DNA of 19,541 nt from Clostridium sp. CAG:632 (GTDB lineage: Bacteria > Bacillota > Clostridia > Lachnospirales > Lachnospiraceae), in NCBI GenBank assembly GCA_000431515.1, contig HF991369.1:234129-253669 (forward strand), in the 5' to 3' direction. Position 1 is the first letter of the stretch; every line of letters starts with the position of its first letter. A model generated the notes under the pieces. That model was not told the origin of the DNA and did not search any database. It saw nothing but the letters and a program-made list of their open reading frames with translations. The translations under genes were made by a program, and so were the position numbers. Positions 1 to 7,488 of this stretch are shown piece after piece.

Positions 1-769
1 GCTGAAGCGTACTGGTCGTAAATGGATTCGGTGCCTTTATGTTCCGGGTGCCGTCTTTACGCTCCGTAACTTTAAACTGTGCATGTTCCAGCTTCTGCAT
101 CAATGCCTGCAGCTGTTCCTGATTCTTCAGTTCACCGGCATATCTGGCTATAAATCCTTTCTTACTTCCTTTCGGCTCCAGTGCAACATCCAGTGTCCAG
201 TATTCTTCCGGAATAAATGCATTAATTTCATTTTCACGATCACAAATCAGTCGCAAGGCAACCGACTGTACACGTCCTGCACTTAATCCTCTTTTTATTT
301 TTGCCCATAAAATCGGACTGATCTTGTATCCAACCATACGATCAAGCACACGTCTGGCCTGCTGTGCATCTACCAGATTCATATCAATATCACGTGCCTG
401 CTTTAATGAGTTTTTTACCGCATTTTTTGTAATTTCATTAAATGTGATTCGTTTATATTCACTTGGATCCAGCTTCAGTGCCTGGGATAAATGCCATGAA
501 ATTGCCTCTCCTTCACGGTCCGGGTCCGTTGCAAGATATACATGATCCGCTTTCTTTACTTCTTTTCTTAATTTCGCAAGAATATCGCCTTTTCCACGGA
601 TTGTAATATACTTTGGTTCAAAATCATGTTCTATGTCGATTCCCATCTGACTTTTCGGCAAATCCCGTACATGACCGTTGGATGCAATCACTTCATAATT
701 ACTTCCCAAAAACTTTTTGATCGTCTTTGCTTTTGCAGGTGATTCAACTATAACCAGATTCTTAGCCAT
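1..769 (-). CDS. topA: DNA topoisomerase I, N-terminal part (runs off the left edge)
   Basis: This is the first 256 residues of type IA topoisomerase, which relaxes negatively supercoiled DNA by single-strand passage. I translated the minus strand by hand; the frame stays open to base 1. It opens MAKNLVIVESPAKAKTIKKF, the TOPRIM start, and continues with the acidic motif TDPDREGEAISWHL that binds Mg2+. It then shows QQARRVLDRMVGYKISP and SAGRVQSVALRLI, typical of the domain IV arch. The active-site Tyr, the rest of the arch and any C-terminal zinc ribbons lie outside the window. The start is supported by AAAGGGAG a few bases upstream. It follows dprA by 38 bases in the common comM-dprA-topA order and probably shares its transcript. 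No frameshift is visible. Confidence 0.97.
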   Translation of the reverse strand, partial: MAKNLVIVESPAKAKTIKKFLGSNYEVIASNGHVRDLPKSQMGIDIEHDFEPKYITIRGKGDILAKLRKEVKKADHVYLATDPDREGEAISWHLSQALKLDPSEYKRITFNEITKNAVKNSLKQARDIDMNLVDAQQARRVLDRMVGYKISPILWAKIKRGLSAGRVQSVALRLICDRENEINAFIPEEYWTLDVALEPKGSKKGFIARYAGELKNQEQLQALMQKLEHAQFKVTERKDGTRNIKAPNPFTTSTLQ

Positions 770-807
770 AAAAAACTCCCTTTCAAATCACTGATATTGT
801 CCTACTT

Positions 808-1920
808 TCATGATTCAGGACATCGATAATAATACTGATGCGGATTCTGCTTAATGATTCCTTTTATTTCCAATTCTGCCAGTATCTGAATTCCCTCCCA
901 TACCGGAAGGTCAATCTGGCATAATATATCATCAATAAATTTAGGTTCTAAACGCAGACAACTATACACCATTTTTTCTTTGGGTGCAAGACCTAAATCC
1001 TTTTTTACCTTTATGGGTCTGATTACCGCTTCTGATGCGGTTATAATGCCGGAAAGCTCTTCCAGAACATCCTCTGCCTCAAGAATACATTTTGCTCCCT
1101 GCCGGATCAATCGATTGCAGCCAAGACTGAGCGGATCACAGGGACGTCCCGGAACTGCTCCGATTTCCTTTCCCTGCTCCAGTGCAAAATCCACTGTGAT
1201 CAGTGAACCACTCCGTTCCTTCGCCTCTACTACAACCACCATATCGGAAAGTGCACTGATAATACGATTTCTTCTCGGAAACAAAATCGAAAGCGGTGCT
1301 GTTCCCGGACAGTATTCCGAAACCACTCCACCCGTCTCTGACATTTTTTCATATAATGAAATATTCTCTTTGGGATAAATACGATCTATACCGCATCCCA
1401 GCACTCCATATGTTATTCCTCCCCCATCCATGCATCCCCGGTGGCCGGCAGCATCAATCCCGGCTGCTAGTCCGCTGATGACATCAACCTTACTTCCACC
1501 CAGCTCCCGTGCCAGTCCATATGCAAACTCCTGCCCATAAATTGTACTCTTTCTAGCCCCGACGATAGCCACACAGCTTCGTCCCGGATTCGGCAGCTTT
1601 CCCTTCCAATAAAGACCGAACGGAGCATCCGGCAGTTTTCGCAATGCCTGCGGATAATCAGCATCTTTCAGGGATGCGAACCGGAATTCTCCCCTTTTCA
1701 ATCGCTCCCAATTGCGATAGATTTCCGGATCCTTTATTTTCTTTTCAATATAGACCTGTTCTTCGGGCAGAAGTCCTTTCAGCCTTTTCCACCCTTCATC
1801 ATAAAATGCCGTCATTCCGCCACAAGCCTCTACCCATTGTTTCAGTTTAAGCAACGGTATCTTTGTCAGATGCGTCAGCCAGAACGCCGCAAATACTTCC
1901 TTTGTCTCTCTTTCTTTCAT
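808..1920 (-). CDS. dprA: DNA-processing protein DprA
   Basis: DprA (Smf) binds incoming single-stranded DNA and loads RecA during natural transformation; it is also widely kept in species not known to be competent. The 370-residue protein has an N-terminal helical region and then the Rossmann-like DprA domain: VAIVGAR near 117-123, SGLAAGID at 149-156, FPRRNRIIS at 214-222 and GSLITVDFALEQG around 238-250. A C-terminal winged-helix domain spans about residues 313-365. Length and motifs are normal for the family. Its ATG overlaps the comM stop by four bases (ATGA), which suggests translational coupling. Nothing looks broken. Whether this organism is competent cannot be told from the window. 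Confidence 0.96.
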   Translation of the reverse strand: MKERETKEVFAAFWLTHLTKIPLLKLKQWVEACGGMTAFYDEGWKRLKGLLPEEQVYIEKKIKDPEIYRNWERLKRGEFRFASLKDADYPQALRKLPDAPFGLYWKGKLPNPGRSCVAIVGARKSTIYGQEFAYGLARELGGSKVDVISGLAAGIDAAGHRGCMDGGGITYGVLGCGIDRIYPKENISLYEKMSETGGVVSEYCPGTAPLSILFPRRNRIISALSDMVVVVEAKERSGSLITVDFALEQGKEIGAVPGRPCDPLSLGCNRLIRQGAKCILEAEDVLEELSGIITASEAVIRPIKVKKDLGLAPKEKMVYSCLRLEPKFIDDILCQIDLPVWEGIQILAELEIKGIIKQNPHQYYYRCPES

Positions 1921-3446
1921 ATCATCCGCTCCTCTCCGGGCAGACTAATCCGATATGCCACTGCTTCCTGCAGATGTTCCAGCCGAAGCTCTTCGCAGTC
2001 CTCCATATCCGCAATCGTTCTGGCCACTCGTAACAATCTATGATACCCTCTGCCACTCAACTGCTTCTGTTCAAAGACCTGCTTCATAAATGCTTCTTCT
2101 TCTGACGTCAGTCTGCAGAATATCTGCAGCTGTTCCGGACTCAGCTGCGAATTAAACCGAATGCCTTCCTCTGCATACCGTTCCCGCTGCCGCTGATGTA
2201 CCCGTTCAACCCTATTACGGATTGTCCGGCTGTCTTCACATACAGCCTTATCATTCATGGCTTCAAACGAAACCGGTTGTAACTGCATCAGAATATCCAT
2301 ACGGTCCAGCATTGCCCGGCTGATTTTTCCCTGATATGTCCGGATCTGATTCACTGTGCAGTTGCATTTATTCCGGTCCGGATAGCAGCCACACGGACAA
2401 GGGTTCATTGCCCCGACCAGCATAATATTTGCCGGGAAGCGATAAGCCGCATTCAGCCTGCCGATCACCACACATTTCTCTTCTAATGGCTGGCGCATTG
2501 CCTCAATTGTTCCCTTACCAAACTCCGGCAATTCGTCCAGGAACAACACACCGTTATGCGCCAGACTCACTTCGCCCGGTTTCGGAATCACACCGCCGCC
2601 GATCAGAGCTGTTGTTGTAATCGTATGATGCGGTGCACGGAACGGTCTCTGTCTTATAATCTCCTTCCGATCACCAAGCATTCCACGTACACTGTATATC
2701 TTCGTCAGTTCCATACTCTCCTCGAACTCCAGTGGTGGCAGAATCCCCGTCAGGCATCTGGCAGCCATGGTCTTACCGGCTCCCGGTGGCCCGCTCATCA
2801 GTACATTATGCATCCCGGATGCCGCGATCTCCAATGCCCTTCTCGCTAACAACTGGCCTTTCAGATTTCTAAAGTCCCAGGACTCTGCCTCATGCTCCTC
2901 GCAAATTTCTTCTCCCGGCTCCGGTACTGTCAATCTGTCATCCTGCAGTACTTCCGCCAACTGTTTTAAGTGTTTCACACCATACACCTGCAGATCATGA
3001 ACCATTGCCCCCTCCTGGCGGTTCTCTTCTGCAAGAAACATCTTATGAAATCCGGACTGTCTGGCGCAATCTGCAACTGACAATACACCATTGACAGGCA
3101 GAATGCTTCCATCCAGTCCAAGTTCTCCTAAAAACACTGCTCCTTCTATACTTTTCTGCGATAAATATCCATAGGAAACCAACATTGCGATTGCAATTGG
3201 AAGATCAAATCCTGAACCGCCCTTGCGCACATCGGCAGGCGACAGATTAATAACGACCCGTTTGGGATATAATTCAAATCCGGCATTCCGGATGGCGGTC
3301 CGGATCCGTTCTCCGGATTCCCGGATCTCGTTAGCCAGATACCCTACCATCTGAAAATTCGGCAGGCCGTCTGACACATCCGCTTCGACATGGATCATCA
3401 ATCCCTGAATACCGGAAATGGTTCCACTTGTTACACTACTATACAT
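1917..3446 (-). CDS. comM: YifB/ComM family Mg-chelatase-like AAA+ ATPase
   Basis: ComM is a hexameric AAA+ helicase that promotes branch migration when transformed DNA is integrated; in Firmicutes the role is inferred by homology. The 509-residue protein has a Lon-protease-like N-terminal fold (NLSPADVRKGGSGFDLPIAI near 67-86). Next is the Mg-chelatase-type ATPase with Walker A GPPGAGKT at 219-226, Walker B VLFLDE at 300-305 and sensor region AMNPCPCG at 346-353. The cysteines at 350, 352, 354, 361 and 363 form the Cys cluster characteristic of this family. A C-terminal helical domain follows. The start has AAGGAGCAGT directly upstream, and a good promoter lies about 40 bases further up. It is the first gene of the comM-dprA-topA unit. 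Confidence 0.95.
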   Translation of the reverse strand: MYSSVTSGTISGIQGLMIHVEADVSDGLPNFQMVGYLANEIRESGERIRTAIRNAGFELYPKRVVINLSPADVRKGGSGFDLPIAIAMLVSYGYLSQKSIEGAVFLGELGLDGSILPVNGVLSVADCARQSGFHKMFLAEENRQEGAMVHDLQVYGVKHLKQLAEVLQDDRLTVPEPGEEICEEHEAESWDFRNLKGQLLARRALEIAASGMHNVLMSGPPGAGKTMAARCLTGILPPLEFEESMELTKIYSVRGMLGDRKEIIRQRPFRAPHHTITTTALIGGGVIPKPGEVSLAHNGVLFLDELPEFGKGTIEAMRQPLEEKCVVIGRLNAAYRFPANIMLVGAMNPCPCGCYPDRNKCNCTVNQIRTYQGKISRAMLDRMDILMQLQPVSFEAMNDKAVCEDSRTIRNRVERVHQRQRERYAEEGIRFNSQLSPEQLQIFCRLTSEEEAFMKQVFEQKQLSGRGYHRLLRVARTIADMEDCEELRLEHLQEAVAYRISLPGEERMI

Positions 3447-3483
3447 ACTGCTCCTTCCTCACTTCGGAACAGGCCTCGTATAG

Positions 3484-3513
3484 ATTGTAACCCGAAGAAC
3501 CATTTTCTGTCAA
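3484..3513 (-). promoter_or_regulatory. Promoter for comM-dprA(-topA)
   Basis: Reading the minus strand, TTGACA (3513-3508) and TACAAT (3489-3484) are separated by 18 bases. This is a near-consensus vegetative sigma-A promoter in the 91-base gap between nrdR and comM. Expected transcription start is near 3477, giving a leader of about 30 bases that contains the comM ribosome binding site. Confidence 0.7.
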
Positions 3514-3537
3514 TTGATATGTAAATTTATTTTATAC

Positions 3538-3990
3538 TTATTTATCAAGTAATTTCTTTAATTCATCCATAAAAGTACCGACATCCTTAAACTCTCTGTA
3601 TACAGAAGCAAACCGGACATAGGCAACCGGATCCAGCTTTTCAATCTCGTCCATAACGATTTCACCAATTACCGTACTCTCTACTTCTTTCGCCTCCAGA
3701 TTAAATATCTTTGTCTCGATATTATCCAGACACTGTTCGATCTGTTCTGCAGAAACCGGACGCTTATGACAGGATTTCACAATACCGGATGCTATTTTGG
3801 AACGATTATATGGCTCGCGGTTCTTATCCTTTTTAATTACGATCAAAGGAATCGTTTCTACTTTTTCATAAGTAGTAAATCTTCTGCCACAGGCATCACA
3901 CTCCCGCCGTCTTCGAATGGAATTATTCTCATCTGCCGGTCTGGAATCAATAACTCTTGTATTATCAGCTGCACAAAATGGACATTTCAT
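3538..3990 (-). CDS. nrdR: Transcriptional repressor NrdR
   Basis: NrdR represses ribonucleotide reductase genes by sensing ATP and dATP. I chose the start at 3990, 26 codons inside the longest open frame. This gives MKCPFC, the invariant NrdR N-terminus, and a 150-residue protein, the usual length. It also has GGAGGAAGT just upstream. The zinc finger uses C3, C6, C31 and C34, with the basic stretch RRRRECDACGRRF in its second half. The ATP-cone domain runs from about 49 to 139, including VIKKDKNREPYNRSKI. The gene follows ylmC by 19 bases, so the two are probably co-transcribed. No clear terminator is visible after the TAA at 3538. Confidence 0.96.
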   Translation of the reverse strand: MKCPFCAADNTRVIDSRPADENNSIRRRRECDACGRRFTTYEKVETIPLIVIKKDKNREPYNRSKIASGIVKSCHKRPVSAEQIEQCLDNIETKIFNLEAKEVESTVIGEIVMDEIEKLDPVAYVRFASVYREFKDVGTFMDELKKLLDK

Positions 3991-4009
3991 ACTTCTTCCT
4001 CCGTATCCT

Positions 4010-4276
4010 TTATATATGTTCCTTCTTTTTTTCAGAAGCTGTAACCAGATCAATATCAACCAGAACAATATCCGGGCCGATCTTTATAATATGGCAAAAC
4101 GGAATCACATATTCCGTACAGGAGCAGAAGCAGCCAAATAACTTACCGGGTCCCGGAACGATCAATGCCTCTACTCTGCCACTGCAGGAATCGAAAACCA
4201 TGTCCGACACAAAGCCCAGACGTTTACAATCCTTACAGTTAATTACTTCCCGTTGTTTTAAATCAGAAAACCTCAT
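4010..4276 (-). CDS. YlmC/YmxH family sporulation protein (PRC-barrel)
   Basis: This is an 88-residue protein of the YlmC/YmxH family, PRC-barrel-like proteins found in spore formers; the biochemical role is not established. The family signature is clear: MRFSDLKQREVIN at the start, then RLGFVSDMVFD, and VPGPGKLFGCF near 41-50, followed by EYVIPFC and IGPDIVLVDID. I chose the ATG at 4276 rather than upstream starts because family members begin with this MRFSDL stretch; AAGGA lies about 10 bases before it. Seven cysteines (14, 17, 31, 49, 51, 53, 61) in 88 residues is a high count, which may mean metal binding or redox sensitivity; that is inference. It is the first gene of the ylmC-nrdR pair. 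Confidence 0.88.
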   Translation of the reverse strand: MRFSDLKQREVINCKDCKRLGFVSDMVFDSCSGRVEALIVPGPGKLFGCFCSCTEYVIPFCHIIKIGPDIVLVDIDLVTASEKKKEHI

Positions 4277-4346
4277 AACACCGTATCCTTCAAACACTGT
4301 TTGTATCATAATATGCCGGATTTCATTCAGGTTTCCTGTGTTCATA

Positions 4347-4375
4347 AGTATACATGATTTCCCAGGCATTGAAAA
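4347..4375 (-). promoter_or_regulatory. Candidate promoter for ylmC-nrdR
   Basis: On the minus strand TTTTCA (4375-4370) is followed after 17 bases by TATACT (4352-4347). The match to sigma-A consensus is moderate. A sporulation sigma factor could read this region instead, but I see no convincing sigma-F/G box. It implies a leader of about 65 bases before the chosen ylmC start. Confidence 0.4.
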
Positions 4376-4435
4376 GCTTTTTATCTTTCCAGCGGTATTT
4401 TATAAAAAAACACACTTTTTTCAGATTCTTCTTCC

Positions 4436-4462
4436 TTGTTTTTCTATATTTTATGTTACAAT
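4436..4462 (+). promoter_or_regulatory. Promoter for the plus-strand membrane protein
   Basis: TTGTTT (4436-4441) precedes an extended minus-10 element TGTTACAAT (4454-4462), with a short 15-base spacer that the TG extension could compensate. Just downstream is a small inverted repeat, AGGATA (4470-4475) and TATCCT (4483-4488), followed by a T-rich run. The ribosome binding site AAGGAG sits at 4503-4508. The hairpin would lie at the very start of the leader, where it could stabilise the transcript or weakly attenuate it. Confidence 0.5.
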
Positions 4463-4514
4463 ATAAGTAAGGATATGTTTTGTATCCTGTATTTTTATTA
4501 TTAAGGAGTTACTT

Positions 4515-5297
4515 ATGAACGAACAGAATCTTTCCTCTGATAACCCATCCACTGCTGTCAAAACCGAAGATGCACTGGAACTGCATGATATGTCTCCAAA
4601 AGAACGCAGACGTTATAAATGGAAACAGGAAAAGGAAAAACTGGCTGAGCTTTCCTTTTGGAGAAAAGTCCAATACATTCTGATGTATTATACCTGGAAA
4701 TTTATCGCAATCGCTGCCTCTGTTGTTGCTCTGATTTTTATCGTCCAACGTGTATATATTGCCACCCGCCCGGTTGCCTTGGATCTCGTTCTGGTAAACG
4801 ATAGTGAAAACACAGATTTTTCGGACATTGTAGAATCCATGTATAAAGGTTATTATGAAGTTCCCGATGACGCAAGATTTTATATTGATTCCAGCTGTAT
4901 ATTGGATCCCAGCGAGGGCATCACTACTCAGAACTCCAGTTACTATACAGAATTAATGTCTGCATTTTCTCACGGCTCTACCCATATCGTCATCTGTGAT
5001 AGTCCCATTATTGATTATTATGCGGTAGACGGCTATGTTCTCGAACTTAAACACGGTCTCCCGGAAGATATCTGGGAGCAGGTATCAGACCGCTTATATG
5101 AATGTGACGGCCCTGTCGAAGATTCCGATTACTATGCGATTGATATTTCCGGTATGGAATTTACCAAAGAGGCCGGCATCCGGTTAGAACAGCCATATTT
5201 ATGTATTCCGACCTGTCTGGATGATGAAAAGCGTGAAATTGCATTTAACTTTATCCGAATGGTCTTAGATATGGAAGAAAAAGCGCCCGCAGAGTAA
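4515..5297 (+). CDS. Single-pass membrane protein of unknown function
   Basis: I do not recognise a named family with certainty. The 260-residue protein has a charged cytoplasmic N-terminus of about 58 residues containing MSPKERRRYKWKQEKEKL, then an aromatic stretch leading into one membrane helix at about 59-80. The remaining 180 residues are predicted outside the cell; they are acidic, with many Tyr and Asp. The layout (short basic segment, YYTWKF-like entry, one helix, outer domain) resembles hypothetical membrane proteins common in Lachnospiraceae. The outer part contains alternating strands such as PVALDLVLVND and THIVICDSPIIDYYAV, and could be a small ligand-binding fold; that is inference. 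It is the only plus-strand gene here, has its own promoter, and its stop codon lies inside the loop of its terminator. Confidence 0.85.
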   Translation: MNEQNLSSDNPSTAVKTEDALELHDMSPKERRRYKWKQEKEKLAELSFWRKVQYILMYYTWKFIAIAASVVALIFIVQRVYIATRPVALDLVLVNDSENTDFSDIVESMYKGYYEVPDDARFYIDSSCILDPSEGITTQNSSYYTELMSAFSHGSTHIVICDSPIIDYYAVDGYVLELKHGLPEDIWEQVSDRLYECDGPVEDSDYYAIDISGMEFTKEAGIRLEQPYLCIPTCLDDEKREIAFNFIRMVLDMEEKAPAE

Positions 5298-5314
5298 TCT
5301 CTGCAGGCGCTTTT
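5283..5314. terminator. Bidirectional rho-independent terminator between the plus-strand gene and rnfB
   Basis: The stem pairs GCGCC (5283-5287) with GGCGC (5306-5310) and GCAGAG (5289-5294) with CTCTGC (5299-5304), around a TAAT loop and one C-A mismatch. A TTTT run follows on the plus strand, and on the minus strand the stem is followed by TTTTTCTTCC. It can therefore stop transcripts from both sides: the plus-strand gene, whose TAA lies in the loop, and the rnf operon ending at 5336. Confidence 0.9.
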
Positions 5315-5335
5315 ATGTTTCAACAACCGGCTATC

Positions 5336-6154
5336 TCATGATATGATCTTTACCGGGCATTTACTCTTACAGGTCCCACAACTTGTACATTTCTCATAAT
5401 CGATCCTTGCAAGATTATCCGTTACTTCGATTGCACCCTCCGGGCAATTTCTGGCACATAAGCCACAACCGATACACCCTGCCTGGCATACCTTTTTCAC
5501 CTGAACACCTTTCTCCTTGGAACTACACATAACTACCTGCGTGGAATCATATGGGATCAATGTGATCAGATGCTTTGGGCAGGCCGCCACGCATTTTCCG
5601 CATGCCTTACACGCTTCCGGATTTACAACTGCAATTCCGTCAATGATCTCAATAGCCCCGAACGGACAGGCTGCCTTACAGTCTCCATATCCGGTACAGC
5701 CGAATGTGCAGGCCTTGGCGCCGCCACCCGGATTATTCTGCGCCAGGCGACGGCTTTTCGGTCCTATATGCTCATAATTCGGTCCTATATACTCATAATG
5801 TTCTCCTGCCTTCTCACAGGTTCCGGCACACTGCACGACTGCACGCATCCGAACACCTTCGTCAACCTCTGTTCCCATAATCTGTGCGATTGCCTTTGCA
5901 ACTGCCTCACCGCCTACCGGGCAGCCGGATACAGACGCTTCTCCTTTTACGATTGCCGCTGCCAGACCATCACAACCCGGAAATCCGCAGCCACCGCAGT
6001 TATTTCCCGGAAGTGCTTCTCGGACAGCCACTTCCCGCTCATCAACTTCAACCTTAAACTTTTCTCCTGCAATACTTAAGAGTACCGCAATAATAATACC
6101 GGTAAGTCCTACCACCAAGGTTGCAATCAAAATTCCAACTATTACTGATGACAT
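5336..6154 (-). CDS. rnfB: Rnf complex subunit RnfB (Fe-S protein)
   Basis: RnfB is the cytoplasmic entry point for electrons from reduced ferredoxin into the Rnf ion pump. The 272-residue protein begins with a membrane helix (about 4-28). A four-Cys cluster domain follows (C53, C56, C61, C78, with NCGGCGFPGCDGL). Next come two paired ferredoxin domains: C149/C153/C159/C163, C182/C185/C188/C192, C227/C230/C233/C237 (plus C223), and C256/C259/C262/C266. This implies about five [4Fe-4S] clusters. It is the last gene of the rnf operon, 13 bases after rnfA, with AGGGGGTG overlapping the rnfA stop region. Oddity: residues 120-132 repeat YEYIGPN/YEHIGPK because of a 21-base tandem duplication in the linker between the Fe-S domains. 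Confidence 0.97.
   Translation of the reverse strand: MSSVIVGILIATLVVGLTGIIIAVLLSIAGEKFKVEVDEREVAVREALPGNNCGGCGFPGCDGLAAAIVKGEASVSGCPVGGEAVAKAIAQIMGTEVDEGVRMRAVVQCAGTCEKAGEHYEYIGPNYEHIGPKSRRLAQNNPGGGAKACTFGCTGYGDCKAACPFGAIEIIDGIAVVNPEACKACGKCVAACPKHLITLIPYDSTQVVMCSSKEKGVQVKKVCQAGCIGCGLCARNCPEGAIEVTDNLARIDYEKCTSCGTCKSKCPVKIIS
5757..5798 (-). repeat. In-frame 21-base tandem duplication inside rnfB
   Basis: Two copies of a 21-base unit (5757-5777 and 5778-5798) differ at only about two positions. On the coding strand each reads TATGAG(T/C)ATATAGGACCGAA plus one base. Each copy adds seven residues, giving consecutive YEYIGPN and YEHIGPK. It lies in the linker between the N-terminal cluster domain and the ferredoxin domains, so no ligand Cys is affected. 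Confidence 0.9.
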
Positions 6155-6167
6155 ATCTACGCACCCC

Positions 6168-6758
6168 CTATAACCGGATCAGACCGGAAAAGCCCATAAA
6201 TGCGATTGACATCAGTCCTGCTGTCAGAAGCACGATCGGCATTCCCTGAAACGGTGCCGGAATATCATTGTCTTCGATCTTTTCCCGGATACCGGCCAGA
6301 ATTACGATGGCGATCGTAAACCCGACTGCAGTACCGACACCATTTACAACACTTTCCAGAAAGTTATAGTTATCTGTTACATTATTCAATGCAACACCTA
6401 ATACTGCACAATTGGTTGTGATCAATGGAAGATACACACCAAGGGTCTTATGCAGTGCCGGCATTGCTTTCTTTAAAAACATTTCCACAAACTGCACCAG
6501 AGCTGCAATTACCAGGATAAATACAATGGTCTGCAGATATTCTATATGCAGAGGGGTCAATATAAACTGATAGATCAGACTGGCCACTGCCGAAGAAATC
6601 GCGATAACAAATATAACCGCAACGCCCATACCTGCAGCCGATTTCATATTCTTTGATACGCCCAGAAACGGACATAATCCCAGAAACTGACTCAGTACAA
6701 CGTTATTTACCAAAGCCGCGCTGACTGCGATCAGAATAATCTTCGTTGCTTCACTCAT
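6168..6758 (-). CDS. rnfA: Rnf complex membrane subunit RnfA
   Basis: RnfA is a six-helix integral membrane subunit that, with RnfE, forms the ion-translocating core. The two proteins hold an iron-sulfur centre within the membrane. The 196-residue protein has the normal length. The conserved half-helix motifs are GLCPFLGVS (C29) and TTNCAVLGV (C117), the cysteines expected to ligate the intramembrane cluster with those of RnfE. Its ATG overlaps the rnfE stop by eight bases (ATGAGTGA), and AAGGAGGAAACC upstream is a strong ribosome binding site inside the end of rnfE. Nothing is missing. Confidence 0.97.
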   Translation of the reverse strand: MSEATKIILIAVSAALVNNVVLSQFLGLCPFLGVSKNMKSAAGMGVAVIFVIAISSAVASLIYQFILTPLHIEYLQTIVFILVIAALVQFVEMFLKKAMPALHKTLGVYLPLITTNCAVLGVALNNVTDNYNFLESVVNGVGTAVGFTIAIVILAGIREKIEDNDIPAPFQGMPIVLLTAGLMSIAFMGFSGLIRL

Positions 6759-7488
6759 GACTGGTTTCCTCCTTTTCCTTCGTATGTCCTACGACATCAT
6801 CACCACCGTCAAAATCAAAGAACCTGCCGCCACAGGAGGTATTTCCGCAGTGCATACAGTCTTCCATTCTGCATACGGTATCACTCGCCTGTCCGCTCTT
6901 ATTCTTCTTCAGCTTCCGATAATTCAAAAACGCGATCAGGAATGCCAGCACCAGGAATGCTCCAGGTGAAAGCACAAAGATACCGATCGGCTGATAGCCC
7001 GGAATGGCTATTCCGAAAACAGAACCGGCTCCGATCAGCTCTCTTACAATTCCAATAGCGGTCAATCCTACCGTAAATCCAAGGCCCATTCCGACACCGT
7101 CAAAGATAGAAGGAATAACCGGATTCTTGGAAGCATAGGATTCTGCCCGTCCCAGAATAATACAGTTTACAACGATCAGCTTTATATAACCGCCAAGGCT
7201 TTCGGAAAGTCCCGGTAAAAATGCCTGCAGCAAAAAGTCAATGATCGTAACAAACGAAGCCACAATTACAATATATGCCGGAATTCTTACCCGGTTCGGT
7301 ATAATATTCCGCAATGCCGAGATCATCAGGTTACTCATGATCAGAATAACCGTTGTACTGAGACCCATTCCAAGTCCGTTCATTGCCGATGTCGTAACTG
7401 CCAGTGTCGGACACATACCTAAGATCTGGACAAAAGTCGGATTCTCAGTGATAATACCATTCTTAATTCGCTCCAGCGCCTTATTCAT
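6751..7488 (-). CDS. rnfE: Rnf complex membrane subunit RnfE, with a Cys-rich C-terminal tail
   Basis: RnfE is the partner of RnfA in the membrane core of the ion pump. I chose the ATG at 7488 (MNKALERIKNGIITENPTFV) over a start 24 codons upstream. Family members begin here, and GGGAGGTGA lies just before it. The 245-residue protein has the conserved MCPTLAV (C26) and VVNCIILGRAE (C109) motifs for the intramembrane cluster. After the last helix (about 170-188) and the basic stretch RKLKKNK comes an unusual hydrophilic tail with C206, C211, C214 and C219, spaced C-x5-C-x2-C-x4-C, followed by acidic residues. This tail could bind zinc or an Fe-S cluster on the cytoplasmic side. The start overlaps the rnfG stop by eight bases. 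Confidence 0.96.
   Translation of the reverse strand: MNKALERIKNGIITENPTFVQILGMCPTLAVTTSAMNGLGMGLSTTVILIMSNLMISALRNIIPNRVRIPAYIVIVASFVTIIDFLLQAFLPGLSESLGGYIKLIVVNCIILGRAESYASKNPVIPSIFDGVGMGLGFTVGLTAIGIVRELIGAGSVFGIAIPGYQPIGIFVLSPGAFLVLAFLIAFLNYRKLKKNKSGQASDTVCRMEDCMHCGNTSCGGRFFDFDGGDDVVGHTKEKEETSHE

Noticed and set aside
3957..4466. 169-codon plus-strand frame opposite ylmC and the nrdR start
   Set aside because: Both minus-strand genes are clear family members, and this frame has no convincing start signal or recognisable domain.
5570..6079. 169-codon plus-strand frame antisense to rnfB
   Set aside because: It is a shadow of a well-supported Fe-S protein gene, with no start signal or family resemblance.
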